Positions 9,152 through 17,953 of a DNA stretch of 64,000 bases are shown here, in pieces. The notes beneath the pieces were generated by a model. That model saw nothing but the letters and a program-made list of their open reading frames with translations. It was not told the origin of the DNA and did no database searches. The DNA is from Bacillus sp. THAF10 (GTDB taxonomy: Bacteria; Bacillota; Bacilli; Bacillales; Bacillaceae_I). Made by a program: the position numbers and the translations under genes. Location: NCBI RefSeq assembly GCF_009363695.1, contig NZ_CP045403.1, positions 1,406,001-1,470,000 on the forward strand, written 5' to 3'. Position 1 is the first letter of the stretch. The number at the start of each line of letters is the position of its first letter.

Positions 9152-10033
9152 TTGTTGAAAAAAACCCTTATCTTTTTCATTATTTTCATGATTGTAGTTG
9201 GTTGTGCAAAACAGACAGATCAGGCAGTAACCATAGTCGAAGAAGCACCTTTATTAGAGAGAGGTAAAGCAAGGAAAGAGTTTTATTGGTTAGATCAACA
9301 TAATGTAACGGTAAGAAATGAATGGACACAGCGAGCGCATGAGGTCTCTGGACAAGTGTATGCAGAACCGACAGAATTCTCGGAATACGTTAGTGGTGTA
9401 AAAACAAAATTGGATACAAAAGATAAGGTAATTGCTCTTACCCTGGATGCTTGTGGCGGGGAGACAGGCAGCGGCTTTGACGAAGAGCTAATTCATTTCC
9501 TTATCACACATAACATTAAGGCTGATTTGTTTATTAATGCAAGATGGATAGATGCAAACCGCGACATTTTTCTAGAGCTCGCAGCAAATCCTTTGTTTAC
9601 CATTCAAAATCATGGAACCGAACATAAACCTCTTGCCGTTTCTAGACGTAGCGCATGGGGGATAGAAAGTACTACTAGTAAAGAGGAAATTGTAGAAGAA
9701 ATCATGGGAAATCAGTTAAAAATTTTTGAGCTGACAGGGAAGTTCCCGCAATATTATCGTTCTGGAACTGCCTTTTATGACGATGTTGCAGTAAAAATTG
9801 CAGAAGATCTTCATTTGGAAGTGGTGAACTTTGATGTGATTGGAGACGCAGGAGCGACATTTTCAAAAGAACAAGTAGTCGATTCCATGAAAAGTGCCAC
9901 CGCAGGCTCCGTTATTATTTTGCACATGAATCACCCTGAAAGCGAAACCGCAGACGGTGTAAAGGAAGCTGTTTTAGAATTAATAAATTTAGGTTTCCAA
10001 TTTGTTCATTTACATGAATATAGATTAAAGTAG
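9152..10033 (+). CDS. Polysaccharide deacetylase family lipoprotein
   Basis: About 293 residues. The true N-terminus is a lipoprotein signal (hydrophobic stretch then I-V-V-G-C), so it is anchored outside the membrane. The NodB-type domain shows 'LTLDACGGE' in place of the usual T-F-D-D-G, 'IQNHGTEHKP' with the two metal histidines, and 'YRSG'. This suggests removal of acyl groups from a cell-wall glycan; the substrate is unknown. I chose TTG at 9152 (or 9155) after AAAGGATGG, because the frame from 9065 reads through repeat R2. The D-A-C variant places a cysteine next to the catalytic aspartate. Confidence 0.8.
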   Translation: MLKKTLIFFIIFMIVVGCAKQTDQAVTIVEEAPLLERGKARKEFYWLDQHNVTVRNEWTQRAHEVSGQVYAEPTEFSEYVSGVKTKLDTKDKVIALTLDACGGETGSGFDEELIHFLITHNIKADLFINARWIDANRDIFLELAANPLFTIQNHGTEHKPLAVSRRSAWGIESTTSKEEIVEEIMGNQLKIFELTGKFPQYYRSGTAFYDDVAVKIAEDLHLEVVNFDVIGDAGATFSKEQVVDSMKSATAGSVIILHMNHPESETADGVKEAVLELINLGFQFVHLHEYRLK

Positions 10034-10114
10034 TTTTACAGTTCTGTAACAAATGAAGAAGAAGCGCATATTCAATGTGCTACAGGTGACGATAAATTTG
10101 GGAGGTAAATAATC

Positions 10115-10393
10115 GTGACCTGTATTTTTCATTGTCTATTTTCCATTGTTCTATTGTTTAACGTTTCAGCTTGTCAGTCAAAAAACAAAGTAGAGAAGGC
10201 AAATGAGAAGTTTGAAGAACGTATTGTGGCAGAAGCTGAATTTGCACATAAATCAATAAAAAACTCGGTGAAATTCATCCATAAATCCCCTAAAAAGGAA
10301 TTTCCAAAGAAGAAATCACAACTAATACCTGAATTCAAAAGCAGGGGCTTTCGGTGGCTTCGAATGAAGGAAGATGGTATTGACTTTCTTTAA
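10115..10393 (+). CDS. Small hypothetical lipoprotein
   Basis: A 92-residue product with a hydrophobic N-terminus ending in V-S-A-C, an acceptable lipobox, followed by a very lysine-rich tail (K-S-P-K-K-E-F-P-K-K-K). The GTG start has a strong site, GGGAGGT, 8 bases upstream. It sits 81 bases after the deacetylase gene, so the two may be cotranscribed. I do not recognise a family. Confidence 0.6.
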   Translation: MTCIFHCLFSIVLLFNVSACQSKNKVEKANEKFEERIVAEAEFAHKSIKNSVKFIHKSPKKEFPKKKSQLIPEFKSRGFRWLRMKEDGIDFL

Positions 10394-10453
10394 AGGGGAT
10401 TGCTATAATTGCAAAAAGCTAACACAACACACTGTCTAAATATAATTGTATAA

Positions 10454-10569
10454 CTCTTATCCAGAGTGACTGAGGGAACAGGCCCGAAGACGTCCGGCAA
10501 CCCTTCAAGAAAAATAATTTCTTGAGAAGGTGCTACATCCTGCAGACTAGTATGTCTGAAAGATAAGAG
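10454..10569 (+). promoter_or_regulatory. SAM-I (S-box) riboswitch aptamer
   Basis: The P1 arms CTCTTATC and GATAAGAG enclose the conserved blocks CAGAGTGACTGAGGGAACAG, GGCCCGAAGACGTCCGGCAACC and AAGGTGCTACATCCTGCAG of the S-box family. A TATAAT hexamer at 10441-10446 could be its -10 box, without a good -35. Binding of S-adenosylmethionine would let the downstream terminator form and switch metX off. Confidence 0.95.
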
Positions 10570-10578
10570 GAGATAAAA

Positions 10579-10612
10579 AAACTCTCTTCCTATCGGAAGG
10601 GAGTTTTTTTAT
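10579..10612 (+). terminator. Expression-platform terminator of the SAM riboswitch
   Basis: AAACTCTCTTCC pairs with GGAAGGGAGTTT and a T run follows. It lies between the aptamer and the metX start, as expected for transcriptional attenuation. Confidence 0.9.
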
Positions 10613-10657
10613 TTGTATGATGTGATGTAAAAATGTATAGAAATGAGAGGAAATGAT

Positions 10658-11725
10658 GTGAGTATAAAAGACATTCAAAAAGAAATTAGAACAGTCTCCA
10701 TCGGTAAATTTAAAACAGAAAGTGGGGAAGAGCTTTCTGATGTAGTAATTGCTTATGAAAAAGTAGGAACTCCTACGCTGGGTACCATTCTTGTGTGTCA
10801 TGCATTAACAGGAAATCATGTTTCAGTTGGGAATCAAGATAACCCGGGATGGTGGGGAGATTTTATTGGATCAGGGCTATATGTAGATACAGACAAATTT
10901 CAAGTAATCACGATGAATGTAATCGGGGGTTGTAATGGAACAACAGGACCTACATCGATAAATCCTGCGACAAGAAAACCATATGGTAGTGATTTTCCTG
11001 TCATTACCATCCGTGATATGGTGCATGCTCAGTATCAAGGACTAATAACTTTAGGCGTGAAAAATGTAAAAGCCATTATCGGTGGTTCCCTTGGCGGTAT
11101 GCAAGTGTTGGAATGGGGAATTCTTTACCCTGATTTTGCTGAAATCATTGTTCCAATAGCAGTTACACCCTATTTTACTGATTATGCCCTTGCTTATAAT
11201 GTAATTGGAAGGCAAGCAATCATAAACGATCCAGAGTTCGATAATGGCCATTATCAAGAAGGAGCAGTGATTAAAGGGCTTGAAATTGCTAGAATGGTTG
11301 GTCTTGTTACCTATCGTTCAGATACACTCTTTAATGAACGATTTAAAAGAGAAAAAAAACAAGAGCATGAATTTCAAGTGGACTCCTATTTAAAGTACCA
11401 AGGACAGAAATTTTCTCGTCGATTTGATGCAAATAGCTACTTACGATTGTTAAATGCCATGGATAAATTTGATATTGGAGACAACCGAAAGGGCTGGAAA
11501 AATGCGTTAAAAGAAATTTCAGCCACCGTTTGTTTTATATCCTTTAAAGGAGACTTGCTTTATCCGGGTTCGTTGGTTAGTAAAGCTGTAGCGTACCTTC
11601 AATCTATAAACAAGGATTCGACCCACCTTGAAGTAGAAACGATGTTTGGACATGATGGCTTTTTAGTTGAATTTGAAAAATGGGGAGACACCATTAAAAA
11701 CCTCATCGAAAAAGATAATACTTGA
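10658..11725 (+). CDS. metX: Homoserine O-acetyltransferase
   Basis: About 355 residues, an alpha/beta-hydrolase enzyme that acetylates L-homoserine in the first committed step of methionine synthesis. The nucleophile elbow is G-G-S-L-G-G ('IIGGSLGGMQVLEWG'), the oxyanion region 'VCHALTGNHV', and the C-terminal 'GHDGFLVE' supplies the catalytic histidine. Control by the upstream S-box riboswitch supports the assignment. The GTG at 10658 is 7 bases after GAGAGG; the ATG at 10643 overlaps that site. No other methionine gene is adjacent. Confidence 0.93.
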   Translation: MSIKDIQKEIRTVSIGKFKTESGEELSDVVIAYEKVGTPTLGTILVCHALTGNHVSVGNQDNPGWWGDFIGSGLYVDTDKFQVITMNVIGGCNGTTGPTSINPATRKPYGSDFPVITIRDMVHAQYQGLITLGVKNVKAIIGGSLGGMQVLEWGILYPDFAEIIVPIAVTPYFTDYALAYNVIGRQAIINDPEFDNGHYQEGAVIKGLEIARMVGLVTYRSDTLFNERFKREKKQEHEFQVDSYLKYQGQKFSRRFDANSYLRLLNAMDKFDIGDNRKGWKNALKEISATVCFISFKGDLLYPGSLVSKAVAYLQSINKDSTHLEVETMFGHDGFLVEFEKWGDTIKNLIEKDNT

Positions 11726-11749
11726 ATTTAGGATATCCCTTCTTTCCTA

Positions 11750-11785
11750 CCTGCTTGTTTCATATATATAGACAAGCAGGTTTTT
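11750..11785 (+). terminator. Terminator of metX
   Basis: CCTGCTTGT pairs with ACAAGCAGG around an A+T-rich loop, followed by five T residues. Confidence 0.85.
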
Positions 11786-11816
11786 ATTTTGGAGTTCGGC
11801 GGAAGGTGGGGCAACG

Positions 11817-12839
11817 GTGAAAAGAAGTTGGCTAAGTGCTTGTCAAATTGGTGCTGTTTATATAGGGACAATCGTAGGTGCAGGATTCGCTACAGGAAAA
11901 GAAATTGTTCAGTTTTTCACTCAGTACGGTTGGATTGGTTTTATTACGATTTTAATGAGTGGGATATTATTTATATGGCTTGGAACAAAAATGATGCTAA
12001 TGGCAAGCCGAATAAAAGCTAATTCCTATAATGAATTCAATCAATACTTATTTGGAAAATCCGCAGGTGCATTTGTTAATCTGTTTATGCTAGTAATATT
12101 AATTTCAGTTGGTGCTGTGATGTTGTCTGGTGCTGGAGCAGTTTTTGAAGAACAGCTTGGCTGGTCCTATCAACTTGGGCTTTTGTTAACTGTGTTTCTT
12201 GCAGTAGCCGTTGTAATAGGAGGGGTCAAAGGGCTTGTTGGGGTAAATATTATCGTAGTACCTGTAATGATTTTATTTAGCTTGCTCATCGCTTGTCATG
12301 CAATTTTTGAGGATGGTCTAACTTTTATGACTCTAAAGCCGGTCTCAGAAGGAATGAAAGGTTGGCTGGCACCGTTTATGTATGTTGCTTTTAATCTTGC
12401 CATGGCACAGCCAGTACTTGTTCCGTTAGCAAAGGAAGCAAAGGATGAATGGGTCATAAAACGTGGGGGATTTCTAGGAGGATTAATCCTGTGCTTTATA
12501 TTAATTTCCTGTCATATTTCCATTGCATCCTTACCAAATTTTCATACGTTTGAGATACCGATGGCTGAAGTGGTGAAGTTTGGAATGCTGTCCTTTTTCG
12601 GCATCTATGTATTCGTAATATATGGTGAAATCTTTACTTCTGTAGTTAGCGATATCTTTGGATTGCAGCGTCAGTTGGAAAGTATGTTGGGGATATCTAA
12701 ATATCTGATAACTTTCGTGTTGGTCACCATCATTTATATGATTAGTCAAATAGGCTATGGCAGCCTGATTGAACATTTATACCCCTTCTTTGGCTATGTT
12801 AGTATGGCATTTCTGCTGTTATTAATTGTAAGAAAATAA
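11817..12839 (+). CDS. ykvI: YkvI family membrane transporter
   Basis: A 340-residue membrane protein with about ten helices. The first helix contains 'GTIVGAGFATGKEI', a broken-helix substrate site of the LeuT/APC fold seen in YkvI proteins. The substrate is not known. Its position just before the queuosine genes matches ykvI-queC order in B. subtilis. Translation starts at the GTG after GGAAGGTGGGG. Confidence 0.85.
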   Translation: MKRSWLSACQIGAVYIGTIVGAGFATGKEIVQFFTQYGWIGFITILMSGILFIWLGTKMMLMASRIKANSYNEFNQYLFGKSAGAFVNLFMLVILISVGAVMLSGAGAVFEEQLGWSYQLGLLLTVFLAVAVVIGGVKGLVGVNIIVVPVMILFSLLIACHAIFEDGLTFMTLKPVSEGMKGWLAPFMYVAFNLAMAQPVLVPLAKEAKDEWVIKRGGFLGGLILCFILISCHISIASLPNFHTFEIPMAEVVKFGMLSFFGIYVFVIYGEIFTSVVSDIFGLQRQLESMLGISKYLITFVLVTIIYMISQIGYGSLIEHLYPFFGYVSMAFLLLLIVRK

Positions 12840-12841
12840 AC

Positions 12842-13447
12842 TCAAAATGTTAATGGAACTAGCACTAAAAGTAATAAATCAAATACCAGATGGGATATAA
12901 TCACAACAGATAATGATCCAGTCCTTAAAAATAAAAACCCCCATGCTGAGCCACCTGTAAAGGCTGCTGCCATTAACATTGGATTTCCTGTCCACGCATG
13001 TGCTAATGAGTATAAGGCTGCAGCTATTAATACACTCCTCAGTGGCCCCAACTCTTTAAGTTGCTTTTGGATAAATCCCCTCCAAAACAATTCTTCACCA
13101 GGTATGATAACAAAGACAAGTAATACATAATGCCACCACTCCTTTGGTCCTACCAAATTATACAAATCAGTTACATACACAATTATTGGGTAAGGTACCT
13201 GTTTTATGAAAAGATAAGTTAAAAGGAAGAAAAGATAAATCCCAATTCCACTAAGCAAAGCTATTACAAAAGTCGACTTAGATAAAGTAAACAATGCCTT
13301 TTTATGCTCCTTATATATACTAAAACAAGCTAGTACAAAAAGAGATAAAGGAAATAATATCCAAAAATAGTCAGGAGATAAAAAACTCCAGCTAATCATT
13401 GTACAGGCTAAGATCCAAAAGATTAATACAAATTGCAAGCTTCTCAA
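12842..13447 (-). CDS. CPBP family intramembrane glutamic protease
   Basis: A membrane protein of about 201 residues. It carries the CPBP/Abi motifs 'GEELFWRGFIQKQL' (E-E-x-x-x-R), 'SLAHAWTGNP' and a C-terminal 'ISHLVFDLLLL' with the last conserved histidine, characteristic of Rce1-like intramembrane proteases. Targets are unknown. I prefer TTG at 13447, preceded at 7 bases by GGAGGG; the longer frame to 13555 has no membrane character and runs into the divergent small gene. Confidence 0.8.
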   Translation of the reverse strand: MRSLQFVLIFWILACTMISWSFLSPDYFWILFPLSLFVLACFSIYKEHKKALFTLSKSTFVIALLSGIGIYLFFLLTYLFIKQVPYPIIVYVTDLYNLVGPKEWWHYVLLVFVIIPGEELFWRGFIQKQLKELGPLRSVLIAAALYSLAHAWTGNPMLMAAAFTGGSAWGFLFLRTGSLSVVIISHLVFDLLLLVLVPLTF

Positions 13448-13546
13448 AACGTTTCCCTCCACTCCTTGCAACCTTATTTTAACAGTAAAATGCAAATCAG
13501 GAAACGACCATACTAAGAAGGAGGGAACGATGAAAGGAGCGAGAAG

Positions 13547-13660
13547 ATGACACAATCAAAAAGCCAACAGGAAAGGCAAAGAAGAGTAAGAAAAGAATCC
13601 CAAAATCAGCATGGCAAAGTGAAGAGCTTTGAAGAATTAGCTGATCGAAAAGGAAAATAA
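13547..13660 (+). CDS. Small basic conserved-type protein, 37 residues
   Basis: It is rich in Q, R and K and starts M-T-Q-S-K-S-Q-Q-E-R. AAAGGAGCG lies before the ATG and a good hairpin follows the stop. The pattern '...VRKESQNQHGKVKSF' resembles short DUF6254-type Bacillus proteins as I remember them, but this is uncertain. It is divergent from the CPBP protease gene. Confidence 0.6.
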   Translation: MTQSKSQQERQRRVRKESQNQHGKVKSFEELADRKGK

Positions 13661-13685
13661 CCTTAATTGAATCTCAATATGGAGA

Positions 13686-13729
13686 GCCCAGGAAGCGTTA
13701 GGTAACAAGCTTTCTGGGCAATTATTTTG
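13686..13729 (+). terminator. Terminator of the 37-residue protein gene
   Basis: GCCCAGGAAGC pairs with GCTTTCTGGGC (one mismatch) and is followed by an A+T-rich tail. From here to 13954 I see no supported gene. Confidence 0.65.
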
Positions 13730-13954
13730 TTTGGTTGGTTGAGCAAAGCATCTAATCGCGACAACCAAGATAGGGACCTTAAAGCAGTTGTCCCACAAAC
13801 GTTCTGTCTCTCTTTTTACCATGGACCTCCTCCATATTAAATTATACCGAACACCCAACTCCTTCATTATTTGTAGGAAAAGCTTTTTGGGTATATTGAA
13901 GGGTGTTTAAAAGCATACTATGGGAAGAAATTACAGGTTGAGGAGGAGGTAGCT

Positions 13955-14719
13955 TTGGGGAACCACCAGGAGAAGAAGCGGTATGTGGCCATCGTAAGCC
14001 CATATACAACTAGCTTGCTACATTACAGAAAACCTTTTGTTATCGCTTGGTGGGGAGCTGCTTTTCCTGGCTTTGGTCATTTCATGCTTTCCAAATACTT
14101 GACAGCTTTTATCCTAATTTCTTGGGAAGTTATCATAAACAACCTTGCACATTTAAACGAAGCAATCTTTTTAACGATGATAGGGAAATTTGATGAGGCA
14201 ATCGCAGTATTAGATGAGCATTGGATAATTTTATATATTTGTATGTATGTGTTTTCTATTTGGGACAGCTATCGTCTCACCATTGAATTGAACAAGCATT
14301 ATTCTCTTGCATACTATGAGGGTTTTCCATATCAAATCACCAATACGTCCTTGTTTGAGATTAATGTTCTTGATAAGAAAAATCCGGTGCTTGCGGTAGT
14401 TTGGTCCCTTATAACTCCTGGCCTTGGAAACTTATATGTTACAAGGGTCTTATCTGTCATATTTGTATTGACCTGGTGGCTCGTAATTACATATGAAGCC
14501 AATGTCTTTCCAGCCATTCATTACACGCTAGTGGGAGATTTCCAATCGGCAACAAAAATTCTCGTTCCGCAGTGGTTTTTGTTTATCCCTTCTATCTATT
14601 GCTTTGCTGCCTATGACTCTTATGTCACTGCGGTAGAGTTGAATAAATTTATTGATAAGTACCTTGGTAGAGAGTTAAAGAATAAATATCAAGATCCACA
14701 TTATAAAATGCCAATATAG
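13955..14719 (+). CDS. Membrane protein with two tandem homologous halves
   Basis: 254 residues. Residues about 25-125 and 135-235 are recognisable repeats of one another: each has P-G-x-G-x-x (PGFGHF, PGLGNL), a membrane helix, a segment ending in '...A...(E)HW/QW', a helix with a Y and D-S-Y, then V/I-E-L-N-K. Function is unknown. The TTG start is preceded by GAGGAGGAGG. The next gene begins 17 bases later, so they likely form an operon. A protein with only one such half occurs at 32887-33357. Confidence 0.75.
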   Translation: MGNHQEKKRYVAIVSPYTTSLLHYRKPFVIAWWGAAFPGFGHFMLSKYLTAFILISWEVIINNLAHLNEAIFLTMIGKFDEAIAVLDEHWIILYICMYVFSIWDSYRLTIELNKHYSLAYYEGFPYQITNTSLFEINVLDKKNPVLAVVWSLITPGLGNLYVTRVLSVIFVLTWWLVITYEANVFPAIHYTLVGDFQSATKILVPQWFLFIPSIYCFAAYDSYVTAVELNKFIDKYLGRELKNKYQDPHYKMPI

Positions 14720-14736
14720 AAAAGAGCTGGGAAGTA

Positions 14737-15195
14737 ATGTACATTTTCGCAACCTTTAAATATAACATGGAAATGGAACTTACATTACGAGAGTTGGAAG
14801 AGCTAGGTCTTAGAAAGGACCAAATTTTAGTTGTTCCGCTTGATAAAGTGAAATACCAAACGAAAACAATTGACTCGATGCATCGAACAGATGGAAGAAG
14901 TTTAGTTGATTTGGCTGCAATTTTTGGTATTATTTTTATGCTTCTTGGTGTAATTTACGGTTATGTTTTTTATCTTGGACCTATACTATGGGGATTGTTT
15001 GGATTGCTATTTGGGTTTATTGTTGGATTTCTGATTGATTATTATTTTACTAAAAAAGGTGAAAAAAGCATGAGAAAAAGAGAATCAGATGCCGATGTCA
15101 TTATAATGATTCATTGTCCATTAGAAAAGCAGGATAAAATTGAAGATATTCTTTGGAACAATCTTGTTCTTGGAGTCGGAACTGTGGACAGATAA
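14737..15195 (+). CDS. Membrane protein with glycine-rich helical hairpin
   Basis: 152 residues. An N-terminal soluble part of about 60 residues (beta strand 'MYIFATFKYN', then 'LGLRKDQILVVPL') precedes two close membrane helices rich in glycine (GIIFMLLGVIYGYVF and LFGLLFGFIVGFL), then a soluble tail with 'ADVIIMIHCP'. The architecture recalls stress-type membrane proteins in which a ferredoxin-like domain is split by a helical hairpin. No function is assigned. It ends at a strong terminator. Confidence 0.7.
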   Translation: MYIFATFKYNMEMELTLRELEELGLRKDQILVVPLDKVKYQTKTIDSMHRTDGRSLVDLAAIFGIIFMLLGVIYGYVFYLGPILWGLFGLLFGFIVGFLIDYYFTKKGEKSMRKRESDADVIIMIHCPLEKQDKIEDILWNNLVLGVGTVDR

Positions 15196-15224
15196 AAACC
15201 CTTCAAAAAATTGAAGGGTTTTTT
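15195..15224. terminator. Bidirectional terminator
   Basis: AAAACCCTTCAA pairs with TTGAAGGGTTTT; T and A runs flank it, and it separates two convergent genes. Confidence 0.85.
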
Positions 15225-15235
15225 GCTGCGCTTTA

Positions 15236-16570
15236 TCAATAGTCGAGTAGCTTGAGTAATTCTTTGTGGCGTCCTAAAGAGTAAGACAGTTCTTTATATT
15301 TATCGTTTAATCTTTTCGTTTCTAAAGTAAGGTATTTTTCCTCTTTAGTGGACTCAAGTATGTGCAAGGTGAAATTCCAAATTTCGTCCTTTCTGAAGGG
15401 TAGTGAGTGATCTGCGATAAATTTCAACTCGTTAAGAACAGAACAGATAACATCAATGTCATTTTTTCCATATCGAATGACAGGTGAAAAAGCAATCGTC
15501 AAATAGTCAAAGAACTGTGGTGTCTTTACAATTACCCGTAAATTCTTGTGGGTGTCATTAAAATATGGAGCAGGACCTTGGATGGAAGCAAGCTTAGAAA
15601 TAATCGTGCCTAATTGCTCTACACAATGAACGGCTGTGCTTGGGTCGTTAATACCTGGAGATAAGGCTCTGACACCAATCTCAGTAACCTTTCTAATTCC
15701 AAATTCAACATCTTCTAGTGGTGCCCTAAATAATGATACCGTCACATGCTCTAAAAAATGTTCTTTCATTATTTTTGATTCAGAAGGCCAAACAGAAAGG
15801 ACGGGTGTATGTTCATTGATGTAATCACCCTGATGTCTTTCTACTCTGATAATGGAATCTGTCTCTGACCCCAAGTTTACAAGCGCTTCAATATCGATAT
15901 ATTGAATGTATCCAGGTTCCTTACTCGTTATTGTGATAGCTTTTTTTGTGATAATTTCTTCACTTTCCCAATTGTCCCAAGGCGAATCATGAATAGAAGC
16001 GTCACTATCTTCAAACAACTCTTTCATATTATCTAACGTTTCTATCGTAATATTATGTAAAAGATTACTCACTTGAATCCATGTTGTAACATGATGGATG
16101 AAAAAGATGAATACAATTAAACAAAGGATCGCTATTGCTACTGCAAAGGAAGGTACAAGAAAAAGCTGACTCTCATGTGATTCTTTTAAGAAAAGCAGTA
16201 GGATAATACTATAGATAAAGCCACCCGTGAATATCCCCAAAACCCTTTGCGTTGCATGATCTGTAATGAAGTTTTGCAATGCCCTAGGAGAGAATTGAGA
16301 TAAATAGGTGGTTAGGACAACTAAGATGGTAGAAAAAGTGATGGTGGTCATGGTCAATAATGATGAAGCAATAGAGCTTAGAATCGTTTGTGATAGATTT
16401 ATATCTGCTAAGAAGATGGAAGGGATAAGCCCCTTCAATGTATTGGATGATAATAAAAAATGATCCAGGATTAATGTTAGAACAGACAGACCAAATGCTA
16501 AAAGCCCATAAAAGGATGGTAAATACCAAAAGCTTGTTTTTAAACGTAACATGCGTGCTGATTTTGCCAT
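15236..16570 (-). CDS. DUF2254 family membrane protein
   Basis: 444 residues with four membrane helices in the first 170 (starting 'FWYLPSFYGLLAFGLSVLTL') and a long cytosolic C-terminus. The stretch 'LSQFSPRALQNFITD' and the motif 'RALSPGINDPSTA' are characteristic of DUF2254 proteins. The family's role is not established. AAGGAAG precedes the ATG. It is divergent from the queuosine operon. Confidence 0.85.
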   Translation of the reverse strand: MAKSARMLRLKTSFWYLPSFYGLLAFGLSVLTLILDHFLLSSNTLKGLIPSIFLADINLSQTILSSIASSLLTMTTITFSTILVVLTTYLSQFSPRALQNFITDHATQRVLGIFTGGFIYSIILLLFLKESHESQLFLVPSFAVAIAILCLIVFIFFIHHVTTWIQVSNLLHNITIETLDNMKELFEDSDASIHDSPWDNWESEEIITKKAITITSKEPGYIQYIDIEALVNLGSETDSIIRVERHQGDYINEHTPVLSVWPSESKIMKEHFLEHVTVSLFRAPLEDVEFGIRKVTEIGVRALSPGINDPSTAVHCVEQLGTIISKLASIQGPAPYFNDTHKNLRVIVKTPQFFDYLTIAFSPVIRYGKNDIDVICSVLNELKFIADHSLPFRKDEIWNFTLHILESTKEEKYLTLETKRLNDKYKELSYSLGRHKELLKLLDY

Positions 16571-16682
16571 ATTTGCACTTCCTTAAGATGAAAAGTTTAT
16601 TTTTTTGTAGAATCGGTGATAGAATTATGTTATAGTAACAAAGTTAAATTGAATAAAATCTTCATCCAATTGGGATGCAAGG

Positions 16683-16717
16683 AGAGGTTCTAGCGAATAC
16701 CCTCTATAAAAAACTAA
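16683..16717 (+). promoter_or_regulatory. PreQ1-I riboswitch aptamer
   Basis: AGAGGTTCTAG, then CCCTCT and the A-rich tail ATAAAAAACTAA match the compact preQ1 class I aptamer: AGAGG/CCTCT forms P1, and the tail folds back on the CTAG loop. It leads the queCDEF operon, whose pathway passes through preQ1. Ligand binding should favour the following terminator. Confidence 0.93.
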
Positions 16718-16729
16718 GGACAAACAATC

Positions 16730-16759
16730 AACTATATTCCTTAGGGTATAGTTTTTTTT
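16730..16759 (+). terminator. PreQ1 riboswitch terminator
   Basis: AACTATATTCC pairs with GGGTATAGTT and then eight T residues. It begins 12 bases after the aptamer. Confidence 0.85.
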
Positions 16760-16775
16760 ATTTTCTTTAAGTTAT

Positions 16776-16807
16776 GCGCTAGCCCATCCTTTTGGTTAGC
16801 GTTTTTT
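16776..16807 (+). terminator. Second leader hairpin with T run before queC
   Basis: CGCTAGCC pairs with GGTTAGCG (loop CATCCTTTT), followed by six T residues. Its purpose beside the first terminator is unclear. Confidence 0.65.
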
Positions 16808-16841
16808 GTTTATATATAGTTGTAATAAAGGAGAGATTCTA

Positions 16842-17513
16842 ATGAAACAAAAAGAGAAAGCAATGGTGGTGTTTAGTGGCGGACAGGATAGCACTACCTG
16901 TTTACTCTGGGCACTAGAACGCTTTGATGAAGTAGAAGCTGTAACATTTCACTATGGACAGCGGCATGAATTAGAAATTGAATGTGCGAAAAGTATTGCA
17001 AAAGAGCTAGGAGTGGTGCATCGGATTCTAGATATGTCCTTACTTGGACAGTTAACTCCTAATGCTTTGACAAGAAGTGATATTGAAATAGAAGAAAAAG
17101 AGGGAGAGCTTCCGAGTACATTTGTAGACGGCAGAAACTTACTCTTTATGTCCTTTGCTGCTGTGGCTGCGAAACAAATAGGCGCAAAGCATATTGTAAC
17201 AGGAGTTTGCGAAACAGATTTCAGCGGATATCCGGATTGTCGAGACGTTTTTATTAAATCACTTAACGTTACGTTAAACCTTTCAATGGACTATCCTTTT
17301 GTTATTCATACTCCTTTAATGTGGTTAAACAAAGCGGAAACATGGGAGTTGGCAGATAATCTGAATGCACTTGATTTTGTTCGTGAAAAGACGCTGACGT
17401 GTTATAACGGAGTAATTTCAGATGGGTGTGGAGAATGTCCCGCTTGTAAGCTTAGAAAGCGGGGGCTTGATGACTATATGACATCTAGGAACAAAGGAGT
17501 TGAATCAAGATGA
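16842..17513 (+). CDS. queC: 7-cyano-7-deazaguanine synthase
   Basis: 223 residues. QueC converts 7-carboxy-7-deazaguanine and ammonia to preQ0 using ATP. The PP-loop S-G-G-Q-D-S-T-T is near the N-terminus, and the zinc cysteines appear in '[20 protein letters not shown]'. The ATG at 16842 follows AAAGGAGAG; the upstream in-frame codons lie in the leader. It overlaps queD by 4 bases (ATGA) in a translationally coupled operon. Confidence 0.96.
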   Translation: MKQKEKAMVVFSGGQDSTTCLLWALERFDEVEAVTFHYGQRHELEIECAKSIAKELGVVHRILDMSLLGQLTPNALTRSDIEIEEKEGELPSTFVDGRNLLFMSFAAVAAKQIGAKHIVTGVCETDFSGYPDCRDVFIKSLNVTLNLSMDYPFVIHTPLMWLNKAETWELADNLNALDFVREKTLTCYNGVISDGCGECPACKLRKRGLDDYMTSRNKGVESR

Positions 17514-17953
17514 TTCAGCAAATTTACCCACAAGTAAGCCATGATTACAACTATGAATTAAACAAAGATATGCAAATAGCGGCAGCACATTACGTTCCAA
17601 CAGATGCGGCAGGTAAGTGTAAGCAATTGCACGGACATACCTATTTTGTCAATGTGACGGTGGCTGGTGACAATTTAGATGATGCGGGTTTCTTAGTAAA
17701 CTTTCAATTATTAAAAAAACTATTGCATGATAAATTTGACCATACAACGTTAAATGATCATGAGGATGTTTTTAATGATCATAATCCATACTATTTTCCT
17801 ACAACAGAAGTCGTGGCAAGAGTAATGTGGGAAACAATTGAGAATCATTTAAAACAGCTGCCATCTAAGCCTACCTGTTTGCAGGTGTTTGTAAGAGAAA
17901 CGCCAACAAGCTATTGTATCTACAGGCCAAAAAAAGGCGGGAAATCATCATGA
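17510..17953 (+). CDS. queD: 6-carboxy-5,6,7,8-tetrahydropterin synthase
   Basis: 147 residues of the T-fold family. QueD makes 6-carboxytetrahydropterin from dihydroneopterin triphosphate. Zinc histidines are in 'AAAHYVPT' and 'LHGHTY', with the catalytic cysteine in '[10 protein letters not shown]'. Start and stop overlap queC and queE by 4 bases each. Confidence 0.95.
   Translation: MIQQIYPQVSHDYNYELNKDMQIAAAHYVPTDAAGKCKQLHGHTYFVNVTVAGDNLDDAGFLVNFQLLKKLLHDKFDHTTLNDHEDVFNDHNPYYFPTTEVVARVMWETIENHLKQLPSKPTCLQVFVRETPTSYCIYRPKKGGKSS

Noticed and set aside
13637..13867. 76-codon minus-strand frame with GGAGGAGGT just before an internal ATG
   Set aside because: The site is only about 2-3 bases from the ATG, the frame crosses the terminator of the 37-residue gene, and the product resembles no known family.
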